From Streptomyces sp. ISL-100 (lineage in GTDB: Bacteria > Actinomycetota > Actinomycetes > Streptomycetales > Streptomycetaceae): a DNA stretch of 64,000 nucleotides. The stretch is taken from positions 62,001 through 126,000 of the forward strand of contig NZ_JAGGOK010000004.1 of the NCBI RefSeq assembly GCF_018614615.1. Reading direction: 5' to 3'. The notes below the pieces were generated by a model that saw only the letters and a list, made by a program, of their open reading frames with translations, ran no database searches and was not told the origin of the DNA. A program made the translations under genes and the position numbers. This document shows positions 31,059 through 39,486 of this stretch, one piece after another. Numbering within the stretch: position 1 is the stretch's first letter; every line of letters starts with the position of its first letter.

Positions 31059-31832
31059 ATGTTCAATGAGGGCATGGCGAGCACAGACCGATGGAGGCAG
31101 ATCACCGATGCCGTGCGTGAGGCGGGCCGCATGGGCGTCGCGGAGCTGGCCGAACTCACCGGCACTTCGGAGATGACCATCCGCCGCGACCTGGAGGCCC
31201 TGGCCGACCAGGGAGTCCTGGAGCGCTACCGCGGAGGAGCGAGAAGTCTGCTGCTGTACGGCGATGAACCCCCCTTCGCACTGCGGGCGGGGGAAGGGCT
31301 GGAGATCAAGCAGCGCATCGCCGCCGAGGTCGCCGCACTCATCTCCGACGGCGAGTCCGTCGTCCTCGACAGCGGCACCACCTGCCTGGAAGTGGCCCGC
31401 GCACTGGAGCACCGCCGCCTGACGGTGATGCCGCTGTCCCTCCACGGAGCGATCGCGCTGACCGCAGCGCCGCACTTGACGCTGCTGGTGCCGGGCGGGC
31501 GACCGCGACCGGGCGAGCTGGCGCTGACCGGCCCGCTGACCACGGCGTCGCTGGCCGCCCTGCGCTTCGACACCGCCGTCATCGGCTGCTGCGGGCTGAA
31601 CGCGACGGACGGCCTGACCGCGTACGACCTGGACGACGCCGCCGTCAAACGCGCCGCGATCGCTTCGGCCCGCCGCGTCATCGCCGTCGCGGAGGCCACC
31701 AAGCTCTCCCGTACCGCTCTCGCCTTCGTCGCCCCGGCGTCCGCTCTGCACCTTGTCGTCACCGATGAGGCCGCCTCGGACGACGAGACCGACGCGCTTA
31801 CCACTGCCGGGGTGACCGTACGCAAGGTGTGA
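31059..31832 (+). CDS. DeoR-family transcriptional repressor
   Basis: A 257-residue regulator. The N-terminal DeoR HTH is 'MGVAELAELTGTSEMTIRRD' with 'LEALADQGVLERYRGGA'. The DeoRC sugar-phosphate-binding domain has 'LISDGESVVLDSGTTCLEVA' and 'FDTAVIGCCGLNATDGLT', 'VAEATKLSRTALAFVA'. Members bind phosphorylated sugars and repress linked transporters; here the divergent MFS gene. Starts at 31059 and 31074 are both possible; neither has an ideal ribosome site. A hairpin terminator follows. Confidence 0.85.
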   Translation: MFNEGMASTDRWRQITDAVREAGRMGVAELAELTGTSEMTIRRDLEALADQGVLERYRGGARSLLLYGDEPPFALRAGEGLEIKQRIAAEVAALISDGESVVLDSGTTCLEVARALEHRRLTVMPLSLHGAIALTAAPHLTLLVPGGRPRPGELALTGPLTTASLAALRFDTAVIGCCGLNATDGLTAYDLDDAAVKRAAIASARRVIAVAEATKLSRTALAFVAPASALHLVVTDEAASDDETDALTTAGVTVRKV

Positions 31833-31869
31833 CCGCGCGACCGGCGCCGGCGCGTCACCACCCCCAAGC

Positions 31870-31907
31870 GCAGGGGTCCCCGGTTCCTGACGACCGGGGG
31901 CCCCTGC
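31870..31907. terminator. Hairpin terminator after DeoR gene
   Basis: GCAGGGGTCCCCGG (31870-31883) pairs with CCGGGGGCCCCTGC (31894-31907), allowing one G-T pair, around a 10-nt loop, and is followed by TTT. It lies 37 bp after the DeoR stop. Confidence 0.75.
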
Positions 31908-32012
31908 TTTCAGATGCTTTCAGATCGCGCCCAGGCTGCGCGGCACGGTGTCACGTGCCTAACGTGGAAGGGCGGGTAGCAGGCTCCTCTCCTTGGAAAG
32001 GAACGACCAGCT

Positions 32013-32432
32013 ATGACCGAAACCGGACAGCAGAACGGTCCCGGCGCCCGGGGCCGGACCACCATCTCCGACGGTGTGGTCGAAAAAATCGCCGGCATGG
32101 CAGCCCGCGATGTGACAGGCGTCCATGCGATGGGAAGCGGAATCTCGCGAGCCTTCGGGGCCGCACGGGAGCGCGTGCCCGGCACCGGGAAGTCCGTATC
32201 GCGGGGAGTCAAGGTTGAAGTGGGCGAGAAGCAGACGGCGATCGATCTGGAGATCGTCGTCGACTACGGCGTCTCGATCACGGATGTCGCCGGCGCCGTG
32301 CGAGGGAACGTGGTGTCGGCCGTCGAGTGGATGACGGGCCTGGAAGTCGTCGAAGTCAACATCGCGGTCTCCGACGTGAAGCTTCCGGACGAAGAGGAAG
32401 AAGAGGAAGCAGAGCAGCCAAAGCTCCGATAG
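32013..32432 (+). CDS. Asp23/Gls24-family envelope stress protein
   Basis: A 139-residue cytoplasmic protein with 'GRTTISDGVVEKIAGMAAR' at the start, 'VKVEVGEKQTAIDLEIVVDY' and 'VEWMTGLEVVEVNIAVSDV', the Asp23/Gls24 core. The C-terminus is an acidic tail ('EEEEEEAEQ'). Asp23 proteins form filaments or patches at the membrane and are induced by alkaline and cell-wall stress in Gram-positives. It is a single gene; streptomycetes often carry several Gls24 genes in tandem, but only one is here. The ribosome site is AAAGGAA upstream of ATG. Confidence 0.85.
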   Translation: MTETGQQNGPGARGRTTISDGVVEKIAGMAARDVTGVHAMGSGISRAFGAARERVPGTGKSVSRGVKVEVGEKQTAIDLEIVVDYGVSITDVAGAVRGNVVSAVEWMTGLEVVEVNIAVSDVKLPDEEEEEEAEQPKLR

Positions 32433-32468
32433 CCGACCCCGTGGCGTGGCTCAGCCCCAGAAGTGGGG

Positions 32469-33245
32469 TCACGACGGGCGGGTCCCGGCGGCGGTGAAGA
32501 ACGGCACGGCGACGAACGTCCGTCCGGCCGCGGCGCGTTGACGCTGTTCGGCGACCCACGACTCGGCTTCGGCAGCGGTGACCGCGCCGGCGGCGCGCGA
32601 TGCCTCGGCGAGGCCAGTCAGCATGGGAAGCACCATGCCGTCGGTGAACACAGCGGTACGTACCTCCACTCGTACGTCGTCGAATCCCGCGTCCCGCAGC
32701 AGGTTGCGGTAACGGCGCGCGGCGCGCGGGCCGGCCACCTGGCCGGCGCGCGCGTGCACGATCGTGCGGGTCAGCGTGGCGTCATCGGAGTCGATGACTA
32801 GCGTGTCCCAGTCCTGACCGATCAGCGCGATGCGCCCGCCGGCGGCGAGAACGCGGTGCGCCTCGGCAACGGCCGTGGAGGGGCTGGGTAGTTCGTGGTA
32901 CATCTTCTCGGCCCGGTAGGCGTCCATCGACGCCTCGGGGAACGGCAGCGCGCACGCGTCGGCCACCGTGAAGTCACCGTCCGGCCAGCGGGCGCGCGCC
33001 ACCTCGATCATGCGCTTGTCGGGATCGATACCGGTGGCCCGGGCACCCAGCCGGGCCGTCTCGCCGACCGCGCGGCCGCCGCCGCAGCCCGCGCCAAGCA
33101 GTCGCGTACCGGACGCCGCGCCGAGCAGTTCGTAGGAACGCGGCCGGAGTTCGGCGGCGCCGGGCGTGTCGTCGACGGCATCGAGCAGGGCGAGGGGCGG
33201 GCTGAGGTCTTCGTGGGCGGCTTGGGCCGCCGGTGCCTTGGACAT
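32469..33245 (-). CDS. Class I SAM-dependent methyltransferase
   Basis: A 258-residue enzyme of the UbiE-like group, with motif I 'LLGAGCGGGRAVGETA' (Gly in place of the usual Asp as second residue), 'ATGIDPDKRMIEVARARW', 'FTVADACALPFPE' and 'VLAAGGRIALIGQDW'. Starts at 33275 and 33245 are possible; the first would overlap the MerR gene and its operator. It is divergent from the MerR gene and probably its target. In related loci such enzymes modify the inducing compound, but the substrate is unknown. Confidence 0.78.
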   Translation of the reverse strand: MSKAPAAQAAHEDLSPPLALLDAVDDTPGAAELRPRSYELLGAASGTRLLGAGCGGGRAVGETARLGARATGIDPDKRMIEVARARWPDGDFTVADACALPFPEASMDAYRAEKMYHELPSPSTAVAEAHRVLAAGGRIALIGQDWDTLVIDSDDATLTRTIVHARAGQVAGPRAARRYRNLLRDAGFDDVRVEVRTAVFTDGMVLPMLTGLAEASRAAGAVTAAEAESWVAEQRQRAAAGRTFVAVPFFTAAGTRPS

Positions 33246-33259
33246 GCCCGTAAGGCTGC

Positions 33260-33281
33260 GACTTAATGTCGGCATGAAGTC
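33260..33281. promoter_or_regulatory. MerR-type dyad GACTT-N12-AAGTC
   Basis: GACTT (33260-33264) and AAGTC (33277-33281) form a dyad inside the gap between the divergent MerR and methyltransferase genes. On the minus strand it begins TTGACTTC, fitting a -35 box with a long spacer, the usual MerR target layout. It overlaps the ATG at 33274, favouring 33298 as the MerR start. Confidence 0.5.
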
Positions 33282-33297
33282 AAGCACCGAGCGCGCT

Positions 33298-33663
33298 ATG
33301 TCCGTCGGGGAACTGGCGGGGCACTTCCAGCTGGCTACGCACGTCTTGCGGCACTGGGAGGCGATGGGACTGCTCCATCCGGCCCGGGACGGCGGCGGCC
33401 GTCGCCGGTACGACGACGCGCACGTGGTCCGAGTCGCCGCGATCCTGCGCGCGAAGGAGGCCGGTCTGACGCTGGAGGAGATCCGCGAGGTGCTGCAAGC
33501 CGAAGCCCCCGGCGTGCGCCGCGCGCATCTGGAGCGGCACCGCGATGTGCTGCGGCGTCGTATTACGCACGTCCAGGCGTGCCTCGACATGGTCGAATGC
33601 GCCTTGGACTGCGACCACGAGGACCTGGCGACCTGCCCACAGTTCCTGAGCATCGTGGGATAG
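33298..33663 (+). CDS. MerR-family transcriptional regulator
   Basis: A 121-residue regulator with the MerR winged helix 'VGELAGHFQLATHVLRHWE' and 'GLLHPARDGGGRRRYDDAHV', an antiparallel coiled coil, and a Cys-rich C-terminus ('CLDMVECALDCDHEDLATC'). Four cysteines in that short tail could bind a metal or respond to thiol stress. ATG 33298 is chosen since the dyad covers the upstream ATG at 33274. It likely controls the divergent methyltransferase gene. Confidence 0.83.
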   Translation: MSVGELAGHFQLATHVLRHWEAMGLLHPARDGGGRRRYDDAHVVRVAAILRAKEAGLTLEEIREVLQAEAPGVRRAHLERHRDVLRRRITHVQACLDMVECALDCDHEDLATCPQFLSIVG

Positions 33664-33748
33664 CCGGTCATGAGGTCGATGAACCGGGAGCGCACAGGGC
33701 GCGCTGCCGTGGTTGGCGAGATCACGGAGCGCGCCGTCGGCGGAGTCA

Positions 33749-34039
33749 CTACTCCACAGCCGGAACCAGCCCTGTGGCCGGCGTAAGCATGCCGGTGAAC
33801 TGCTGAAGCTCGTTGAGCTTGTGCAGTTGGCCAAGGCTCTTGAGCTGACCGGTGACGCTCGGCACCTCGTCCCGGCGCTCGGCCGGCACGGCGAGCGCAC
33901 CGAGCTTGTCGAGCTCCTTGGGGACGTCCAGCCTGTACTGGCGGTCGGAGGACTCGGCCGCAGACGCGCCAGGGGCGGCGAGTGCTGAGACGCCGGCAGC
34001 GAGGGCTGCGACGGCGAGGACGCTCTTTGCTTTGATCAT
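33749..34039 (-). CDS. Small secreted protein, streptomycete-type
   Basis: A 96-residue protein with a clear signal peptide, 'MIKAKSVLAVAALAAGVSAL' to 'APGASAAE'. The mature 65 residues are hydrophilic, helical and Cys-free ('LPSVTGQLKSLGQL'-like spacing), ending in 'TGLVPAVE'. I recognise no domain; it is too hydrophilic for a chaplin and lacks the chaplin or rodlin repeats. Its start is ATG 34039. The sortase gene lies upstream on the same strand, 67 bp away, but this protein has no LPxTG-type sorting signal. Confidence 0.6.
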   Translation of the reverse strand: MIKAKSVLAVAALAAGVSALAAPGASAAESSDRQYRLDVPKELDKLGALAVPAERRDEVPSVTGQLKSLGQLHKLNELQQFTGMLTPATGLVPAVE

Positions 34040-34106
34040 GCCCTGGGCAACGGCCGACACCGCCCACGGACACGGCTGCCCGTCGCCCATCACCCACAAG
34101 CTCTAG

Positions 34107-34856
34107 TTAGTCGCTTGTCGCCGTCCGGGACGAGACCAGCACGCCGATCTTGTCGATGCGATGCTCGGGGTTGCCCTTGTCGTCACGCCAGAAGTTCCCG
34201 GCCGCGTCATCCTCCGGCGTCGCGCAGGTGGAGACAGTGATCATTACTTTGGTCGCCTCCTTGCCCGGCGATCCCGGAACCGCGGCCCGCTGCTCCGCCA
34301 GTGACCGCTCGGAGCGGAAGGATGTCCACCTGGTGTCGGTGATCTTGTACTCGTACACCTTGCCGCCCGACCTCACGAAGACGGAATCGCCCTTGTCGAC
34401 GGACGGGAGGTCACGCAGCGGCCCTCCAGAGGAGAGGCGGTGTGCCGTGACCAGGTAGTTGCCGACCTCGCCGGGCCCGACACCGCCATCGTCGCCGTAC
34501 GGACTGGCGGCCACACCACGGTTCTGGATGCGCGTACCGGGCCAGTCGTCGGTCGTCCCCTCGTACGGGACGACGCGCAGGTCCTTCACGCCGATCGACG
34601 GGATGCCAAGCAGTGCCGTCTCACTGCGCGTGCTGCTCTTGCGCACAACCGGCTCGGCAGAGGACGAGGAGGGGGCCGGCTCAACGGCCGTCGCCGACGC
34701 CACGGCGGTGGTGCCGGGCGATTGCGCCGCGACGGGAGCCGCCGCGGGCTTGTCCGCCGCGCGATCGGCGGCACCGGTGGCCCCGGTAGCACAGCCGACC
34801 AGCACGGCGATGAGTGCGCCTGCGAACACGGCGGGAAGGAGGCGGGGAGTCAGCAT
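34107..34856 (-). CDS. Class E/F sortase
   Basis: A 249-residue membrane-anchored transpeptidase. The N-terminus has a hydrophobic anchor with a lipobox-like 'AVLVGCATG', then an Ala/Pro/Ser-rich stalk to about residue 80. The catalytic domain has 'YLVTAHR' (His), 'MITVSTCATPE' (Cys) and 'NPEHRIDKIG' (Arg), the sortase triad. Actinobacterial sortases of this kind attach proteins with LAxTG-like signals to peptidoglycan; no such substrate gene is recognisable in this window. The gene follows a 225-bp gap with no obvious feature and precedes a small secreted protein. Confidence 0.83.
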   Translation of the reverse strand: MLTPRLLPAVFAGALIAVLVGCATGATGAADRAADKPAAAPVAAQSPGTTAVASATAVEPAPSSSSAEPVVRKSSTRSETALLGIPSIGVKDLRVVPYEGTTDDWPGTRIQNRGVAASPYGDDGGVGPGEVGNYLVTAHRLSSGGPLRDLPSVDKGDSVFVRSGGKVYEYKITDTRWTSFRSERSLAEQRAAVPGSPGKEATKVMITVSTCATPEDDAAGNFWRDDKGNPEHRIDKIGVLVSSRTATSD

Positions 34857-35081
34857 GGCATTCCGGATGGCAGAGGATGCCGGGCAACGCCTCAGGGAGA
34901 CGGCAGCCGGCTTTCACATCAAAACAACGCAAGCCGGTCGGGTGTTCCCGCCAGGAACCATAGCCGAATAAATCACACGTAGGTTCGATATTTCTTCAGG
35001 ATCGCGCTGCGTCCCGGCAATACAGAGTGTGTCGTGTGATGCTCGACGTGTGTGTGACCGATCCCCCGCGAGGAGACGGCG

Positions 35082-35714
35082 ATGCCCAAACTGCGTGTGC
35101 ACAACTTCACTATTTCGCTGGACGGCTTCGCCGCCGGACCGCATCAGCGCCGTGACGCACCGTTCGGGGACGGCGCCGACGGGTTGCACGACTGGATGTT
35201 CGCGACACGGACGATGTACGGCCCGGGCGGGGTGGAAGGGCTCGACAACGAATTCGTCGTCCGCAGCGAGGCCGGAATCGGTGCGACGATCATGGGCCGC
35301 AACATGTTCGGCCCGGTCCGCGGGCCGTGGCAGGACGAGTCATGGAAGGGCTGGTGGGGCGACAACCCGCCTTTTCACCATGATGTCTTCGTCCTGACCC
35401 ACCACCTCCGGCCATCGCTGCCCATGGAAGGCGGCACGACCTTCCACTTCACCGACGGCAGCCCCGAGGCCGTTCTACGGCGGGCCTTCGAAGCGGCGGA
35501 CGGGCAGGATGTGCGGCTCGGCGGAGGCGCCGCGACCATTCAGCAGTTCCTGCGCGCGGGGCTGGTCGATGAAATGCACGTCGTGATCGTGCCGATGTTC
35601 ATTGGTGCCGGCGAGCGGCTCTTCGACAACCTGTCCGGGGGCTTGGACGGTTACGAGGTCGTCGAGCTGACCAGCTCGCAGGCGGTCACCCACGCCGTCG
35701 TCAAGCGACGGTGA
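35082..35714 (+). CDS. Dihydrofolate reductase-family protein (RibD C-terminal type)
   Basis: A 210-residue reductase-like protein with 'LRVHNFTISLDGFAAGP' at the N-terminus, 'GATIMGRNMFGP', 'DVRLGGGAATIQQFLRAG' and 'DEMHVVIVPMFIGAGERLF' near the end, the YyaP/RibD-C signature. Such proteins bind NADPH and reduce unknown small molecules, and are often paired with stress or resistance genes. ATG 35082 has GAGGAGA about 7 nt upstream. It stands alone. Confidence 0.85.
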   Translation: MPKLRVHNFTISLDGFAAGPHQRRDAPFGDGADGLHDWMFATRTMYGPGGVEGLDNEFVVRSEAGIGATIMGRNMFGPVRGPWQDESWKGWWGDNPPFHHDVFVLTHHLRPSLPMEGGTTFHFTDGSPEAVLRRAFEAADGQDVRLGGGAATIQQFLRAGLVDEMHVVIVPMFIGAGERLFDNLSGGLDGYEVVELTSSQAVTHAVVKRR

Positions 35715-35740
35715 ACACGCGGACGGCCTCCCGCCCGCGG

Positions 35741-36072
35741 TCAGGGGCTGGTGATCCACCGCAGGACAGTCGTGATGGTGGTGTCGTCGAGTTCGCTGAG
35801 GACGTTGATGGCTTCAAGGTCCCCGGGGAATGGTGCGATCCCGGTGGTGGTCAGCGCGGCATGGAGGTCCAGACGGCGCTTGTCGGACGCCCCCAGGACG
35901 AAAGGCAGCCGCTGTTCGGGGGCCGGGGCCGGCTGCAGGGAGCGGCCGTCGGCCCGTCGACAACTCCTCCGGCATGGGGCTGGTCAAAGTCTTCCAAACC
36001 GTGGAAGCGGTACGGGTCGAGCGCCCACCGCGGCGTCGTGAACGGGATTGCGGGAACCTGTGTGCTGCTCAT
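35741..36072 (-). pseudogene. Small hypothetical gene interrupted by a frameshift
   Basis: From ATG 36072, with GGAGG 5 nt upstream, the frame reads 'MSSTQVPAIPFTTPRWALD' and continues to about 'FDQPHAGGVV', then becomes Pro/Arg/Ser-rich and stops at 35851. A different frame of the same strand reads 'PEQRLPFVLGASDKRRLDLH', 'GIAPFPGDLEAINVLSELDD' and 'TVLRWITSP' to TGA at 35741-35743. The span is 332 bp, not a multiple of three. A single indel near 35930-35980 would explain it, so this is a decayed or mis-sequenced gene of about 110 codons. No family is recognised. Confidence 0.55.
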
Positions 36073-36191
36073 CGGAACCTCCAGGGTGTCGTCTCTGAGC
36101 AGCAGGAGTCCCGTAAGGCGATGCCCAGTTGCATGCGAGGCCACAAACCACCCGAACGTCCCCAATGGCATCTCGTCACACCGCAGGGAAG

Positions 36192-37049
36192 TCAGTAAAG
36201 GACGGAGGGGAGATACGCCCCGGCGGGCTCGTTGTACAGCCCGATCGTCATCAGGCTCATCAGTTGAACCACCTTGAGGCCGTTTCCCAGGCACCACTGG
36301 AGCAGCGCGCTGTTGGACGCGGGAACAAGGATGCCGGGGCCGCCGAAGGCGGGCGCCGCACCGATGAGTGCCCTGATGTCCTCGGTGCTCTCGCCGACCG
36401 CGTGCGCGAAGAAGGACAGATCCGTGGCGTAGCCCGTGATCCGTCCGCCGTGCTCGGTCACGCGGGCTGTGCCCGTCTTGAGCGCGTCGGCGAGTTCACC
36501 GCCGCGATCGGCCCCGTGGACCTTCCGGCATACCTCGTTGCAGGCCGCCATATCGGCATCCGTGGCCGGGCGCACCTCGTACCCCGGCACGGTCCCTCCG
36601 ATCGGCCGGCCCTGCAGGCAGGCCACTGTCTCGCGGAACTCGAACCCGAGACCGGCGTAGAGCGCGAACGACCGTGAGTGGTATCCGCTCTGGAGCAGTC
36701 GGATGCCGGGCGCACTGCGCTCGGCGGCCCGCCGCATGACGTCCTCCATGAGGCGGCGCCCCACGCCGCCGTTCTGGGCGGTGGGGTCCACGGTGACCGG
36801 CCCGACGCCGACGACGGGCGACCGTTCGTCGAGGAAGTTGCTGCCGACGATCCGGCCGTCGAGCTCGGCGACGACACTGTAGAACCCTGGGTGGCTCAGC
36901 AGCGTCTCCGCCATACCGGCGGCCGCCTCCGCTGCCGGGACATCGGAGGGGAATCCGTGCTGACGGGCGATTTCCGAGAAGGCCTCGAAGCAGATCCTCC
37001 CGCACTCTGCGGCATCGTCCGCCCTTCCGGGGCGCAGTGCGAGATCCAC
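36192..37049 (-). CDS. Tandem GNAT acetyltransferase
   Basis: A 285-residue protein with two GNAT-like halves. The first has 'GRIVGSNFLDERSP', the acetyl-CoA loop 'NGGVGRRLMEDVM' and 'SFALYAGLGFEFRE'; the second begins at 'YEVRPATDADMAACNEVCRK' and has 'ITGYATDLSFFAHA'. GTG 37049 has AGGGGAG 8 nt upstream; ATG 37091 is a weaker option. The substrate is unknown. The C-terminus 'LMTIGLYNEPAGAYLPSVLY' is typical of this two-domain group. Confidence 0.8.
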   Translation of the reverse strand: MDLALRPGRADDAAECGRICFEAFSEIARQHGFPSDVPAAEAAAGMAETLLSHPGFYSVVAELDGRIVGSNFLDERSPVVGVGPVTVDPTAQNGGVGRRLMEDVMRRAAERSAPGIRLLQSGYHSRSFALYAGLGFEFRETVACLQGRPIGGTVPGYEVRPATDADMAACNEVCRKVHGADRGGELADALKTGTARVTEHGGRITGYATDLSFFAHAVGESTEDIRALIGAAPAFGGPGILVPASNSALLQWCLGNGLKVVQLMSLMTIGLYNEPAGAYLPSVLY

Positions 37050-37164
37050 GGATACAACTCCCCTTCTCTCAGGCCAGGGCTCTCCTTCCATCAAACGCTT
37101 CGGCCGCGCCAACGGCAATACGGCCGCCCGCCGGGCCCCGCCCCGCCCGCTCGCAGCCACGGGC

Positions 37165-37407
37165 TCAGGCCGGACGTACCTGAACCGCCGCCGCGGGATC
37201 CTGATGCCCGCCACTGGCGAGCATCCGCACCTCGTCACGGTCGCTTATCTCGGCCAGGACGATGCCCGTGTCATCCGCGTACACCGGGTGACCACCAGGC
37301 CCACTCCGATCCGTACGGTGCACTTCCACGACATCCGCAGCCTCTGGAACGGCTGCGGGTGCGCCTGGGTGCGTGAACACCAACTCGTAGTGATCAGACC
37401 TGCCCAT
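37165..37407 (-). CDS. DUF6296-like small protein
   Basis: An 80-residue acidic cytoplasmic protein starting 'MGRSDHYELVFTHPG' with GAGGAGG 5 nt upstream. The core 'VEVHRTDRSGPGGHPVYADD' and 'TGIVLAEISDRDEVRMLASG' resembles a streptomycete-specific family I remember as DUF6296. The function is unknown. It is a single gene between GNAT and histidine phosphatase genes on the same strand. Confidence 0.65.
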   Translation of the reverse strand: MGRSDHYELVFTHPGAPAAVPEAADVVEVHRTDRSGPGGHPVYADDTGIVLAEISDRDEVRMLASGGHQDPAAAVQVRPA

Positions 37408-37484
37408 GTCGCCTCCTCGGTGAGAAGCCGTTACGCCGCACACATGCATCCATAGTCGCGCATTACGGACAGGGCGGCCGCACC

Positions 37485-38111
37485 TCAGATGTGGAGCTCG
37501 GGCGGGAATCCGGTCCAGCGCAGTTCCGCGGGCAGGTGCCGCATGTCGTTGCAGACGAGCACGGAGGACGGCCTGCCGGGCGCATAGCGGATGACCGTCA
37601 GAGCCGCGTTGCCGTGGTTGAGACCCATCCAGCGCCACTGGGGCGCGTCGTGGGCGGCCCGGACCAGCCAGCCGATGAGGAAGTTGTGGGTGATGACCAG
37701 TTCATGACGAGGCTCGCCACCCTCCACCGGTCCCGCGAACGTCGCGAGTGCCTCCCTGGCAAGCGCCGGACCACGCTCACGCTCACCGTCCGGAAACTGC
37801 GCGAGGAAGCTGAGCATGCGGTCGGCCGAATCCGGCGGCAGCTCCCGCTTCCGCGGCAGGTAGGGGATGTAGTCCCCGGCCGGTTCGCACTGGTGCAGTG
37901 GTACGCCGACGAGCTGCTCGCCGATCAGCCGAGCCGTCTGCGCCGCGCGAGGCAGCGGACCGTGATGGATCGCGGACAGGGGCGTATTCCGGAGCCGTTC
38001 ACCGAGCAGAACGGCTTGGCGACGTCCCTTTTCGGTCAGAGCTGTCTCATCCGGTGACGCCTCACCGTGCCGGGCGAGGTAGAGGTACCGAGCGGCCGTG
38101 CCGTCCGTCAT
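37485..38111 (-). CDS. Histidine phosphatase (phosphoglycerate mutase-like)
   Basis: A 208-residue enzyme with the RHG motif in 'YLYLARHGEAS' near residue 14, 'ALTEKGRRQAVLLGERL', 'IHHGPLPRAAQTA' and the second histidine in 'ELVITHNFLIGWLV'. Members form a phosphohistidine intermediate; substrates range from sugar phosphates to nucleotides. ATG 38111 has AAGGGGCC upstream. Homologues are often annotated SixA or CobC-like, but the actual substrate cannot be called. It is divergent from the sirtuin gene. Confidence 0.83.
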   Translation of the reverse strand: MTDGTAARYLYLARHGEASPDETALTEKGRRQAVLLGERLRNTPLSAIHHGPLPRAAQTARLIGEQLVGVPLHQCEPAGDYIPYLPRKRELPPDSADRMLSFLAQFPDGERERGPALAREALATFAGPVEGGEPRHELVITHNFLIGWLVRAAHDAPQWRWMGLNHGNAALTVIRYAPGRPSSVLVCNDMRHLPAELRWTGFPPELHI

Positions 38112-38249
38112 GTCCGAGGCCCCTTGAGAACGTCTTTGATCTTGCGCATCGGGGACATTGACGCGAGAGTCCTCACCCTCGGTTCCCGGGGCGCGCGGCC
38201 CCACAAATCCCGTCGACGCCGACGTGTCCCGCCGCCTACGCTCGACCGT

Positions 38250-38993
38250 ATGAGCAGCAACGGAACGGTCCGGAGGCCGCTGGTAGCCGTGCTCAGCGGG
38301 GCCGGGATCTCCACGGATTCCGGCATCCCCGACTACCGGGGGCCGAACGGCCTGTGGCGACGCGATCCGGAGGCCGAGAAGCTCGTTACGTACGACTTCT
38401 ACATGGCCGACCCGGACGTCCGGCGCCGCGCCTGGCGCATGCGCGTCGACAGTCCCGCGCTGCGGGCCCAGCCGAACGACGCGCACCAGGCGATCGCCGA
38501 GCTGGAACGCTCGGGGGTTCCGGTCAGGGTCCTGACCCAGAACGTCGACGGGCTGCACCAGCTCGCCGGTCTGCCTGCCCGCAAGGTGCTCGAACTGCAC
38601 GGGACGGCCCGGTCGTCGGTGTGCACCGGCTGCCACAGCCGCTCCCCGATGGAGGAGACGCTGGCGCGGGTGCGGGCAGGCGAGGAAGACCCGCCGTGTC
38701 GCACGTGCGGGGGCATCCTCAAGTCGGCCACGGTGATGTTCGGGCAGCGGCTCGACCCCGTGGTGATAGCTGAGGCCTTGGCGATCGCCAAGGCGAGCGA
38801 CGTCTTCGTGGCCGTCGGCACAAGCCTCAAGGTCCAGCCGGCCGCGTCACTGGCGGGGATCGCCGCGGAGTACGGCGCACGGCTCGTCGTCGTCAATGCC
38901 GAGCCGACGCCTTACGACGAACTGGCCGACGAGGTCGTGCGCGAGCCCATCGGGACGGCGCTGCCCGCCCTGTTGAAGGGCTTGGCCGCCTGA
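38250..38993 (+). CDS. Sir2-family NAD-dependent protein deacylase
   Basis: A 247-residue sirtuin with the NAD motifs 'GAGISTDSGIPDYRG', 'LTQNVDGLHQ' and catalytic His in 'VLELHG'. The zinc module has 'SVCTGC' and 'PPCRTC' (four Cys), and 'VMFGQRLDP', 'VAVGTSLKVQPAA' follow. Sirtuins remove acetyl or acyl groups from lysines using NAD. TACGCT lies about 7 bp upstream of ATG 38250, so the message may be leaderless. It is a single gene divergent from the histidine phosphatase. Confidence 0.9.
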   Translation: MSSNGTVRRPLVAVLSGAGISTDSGIPDYRGPNGLWRRDPEAEKLVTYDFYMADPDVRRRAWRMRVDSPALRAQPNDAHQAIAELERSGVPVRVLTQNVDGLHQLAGLPARKVLELHGTARSSVCTGCHSRSPMEETLARVRAGEEDPPCRTCGGILKSATVMFGQRLDPVVIAEALAIAKASDVFVAVGTSLKVQPAASLAGIAAEYGARLVVVNAEPTPYDELADEVVREPIGTALPALLKGLAA

Positions 38994-39019
38994 GGGCTGC
39001 CCCGCCCGTACCGCTCGGG

Positions 39020-39181
39020 CTACCAGCGCATCGCCGTCGCGCGCACAGAGCTGAAGTCCATCGCCTGCTCGACCTCCCGGAGCGTCTCCTCGGCGGCCTG
39101 GCGTACCTCGGCAGGTACATCGCCCCGCTCCTCTACGAGGCCTGCATAGATTGGTGCCTCGGCACGGTTTGCGGAACTCAC
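39020..39181 (-). CDS. Small helical hypothetical protein
   Basis: A 53-residue frame from GTG 39181 to TAG at 39020. It reads 'NRAEAPIYAGLVEERGDVPA', then 'EVRQAAEETLREVEQAMDF' and 'SSVRATAMRW', an acidic helical peptide with no membrane segment. The codon use and composition are protein-like and I recall similar short streptomycete proteins, but the ribosome site is weak. It converges on the sirtuin gene. Confidence 0.5.
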   Translation of the reverse strand: MSSANRAEAPIYAGLVEERGDVPAEVRQAAEETLREVEQAMDFSSVRATAMRW

Positions 39182-39486
39182 GTCGAAGAGGGCCCTTCAA
39201 GTCGGTACGCGCGGCTTCTGGCGGCAGCCAGAACGGAGGACGAGTGTAGGCGCTCTGTGGAGCGCCGGAGCAGGCCGCCCCCGTGCCCGGTCTCCGTGCC
39301 CCGCAGCCTACGGCGTGCCTGCGGCGAGGCTCATGGCAGGTGCCAAGTCGTCTCCGAACGGAGGCCGCGACCTAACGGCTCCCACACCTGTCCGGCATGA
39401 CCGGCCCCCAAACCTCTCCCCCTCTACGTTTTTCCAAGATACGGAATATATTTTCCACTGAGCGCATCAGGGGGAGGAATCGCATC
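39182..39486. other. Intergenic region before the aquaporin gene
   Basis: 305 bp without a gene. The part at 39428-39462 is unusually AT-rich for this DNA and includes the dyad GGAA-TATATT-TTCC (39443-39456), a plausible operator or promoter for the aquaporin gene that begins at 39487. AAGGG-type ribosome sites other than the aquaporin's GGAGG were not seen. Confidence 0.4.

Noticed and set aside
32356..32559. A 67-codon minus-strand frame overlapping the Gls24 end
   Set aside because: Arg-rich, lacks a ribosome site and lies over a well-supported gene and its convergent neighbour.
34107..34856. Sortase substrate in the neighbouring small secreted protein
   Set aside because: The 96-residue protein has no LPxTG/LAxTG motif, hydrophobic tail or basic end.
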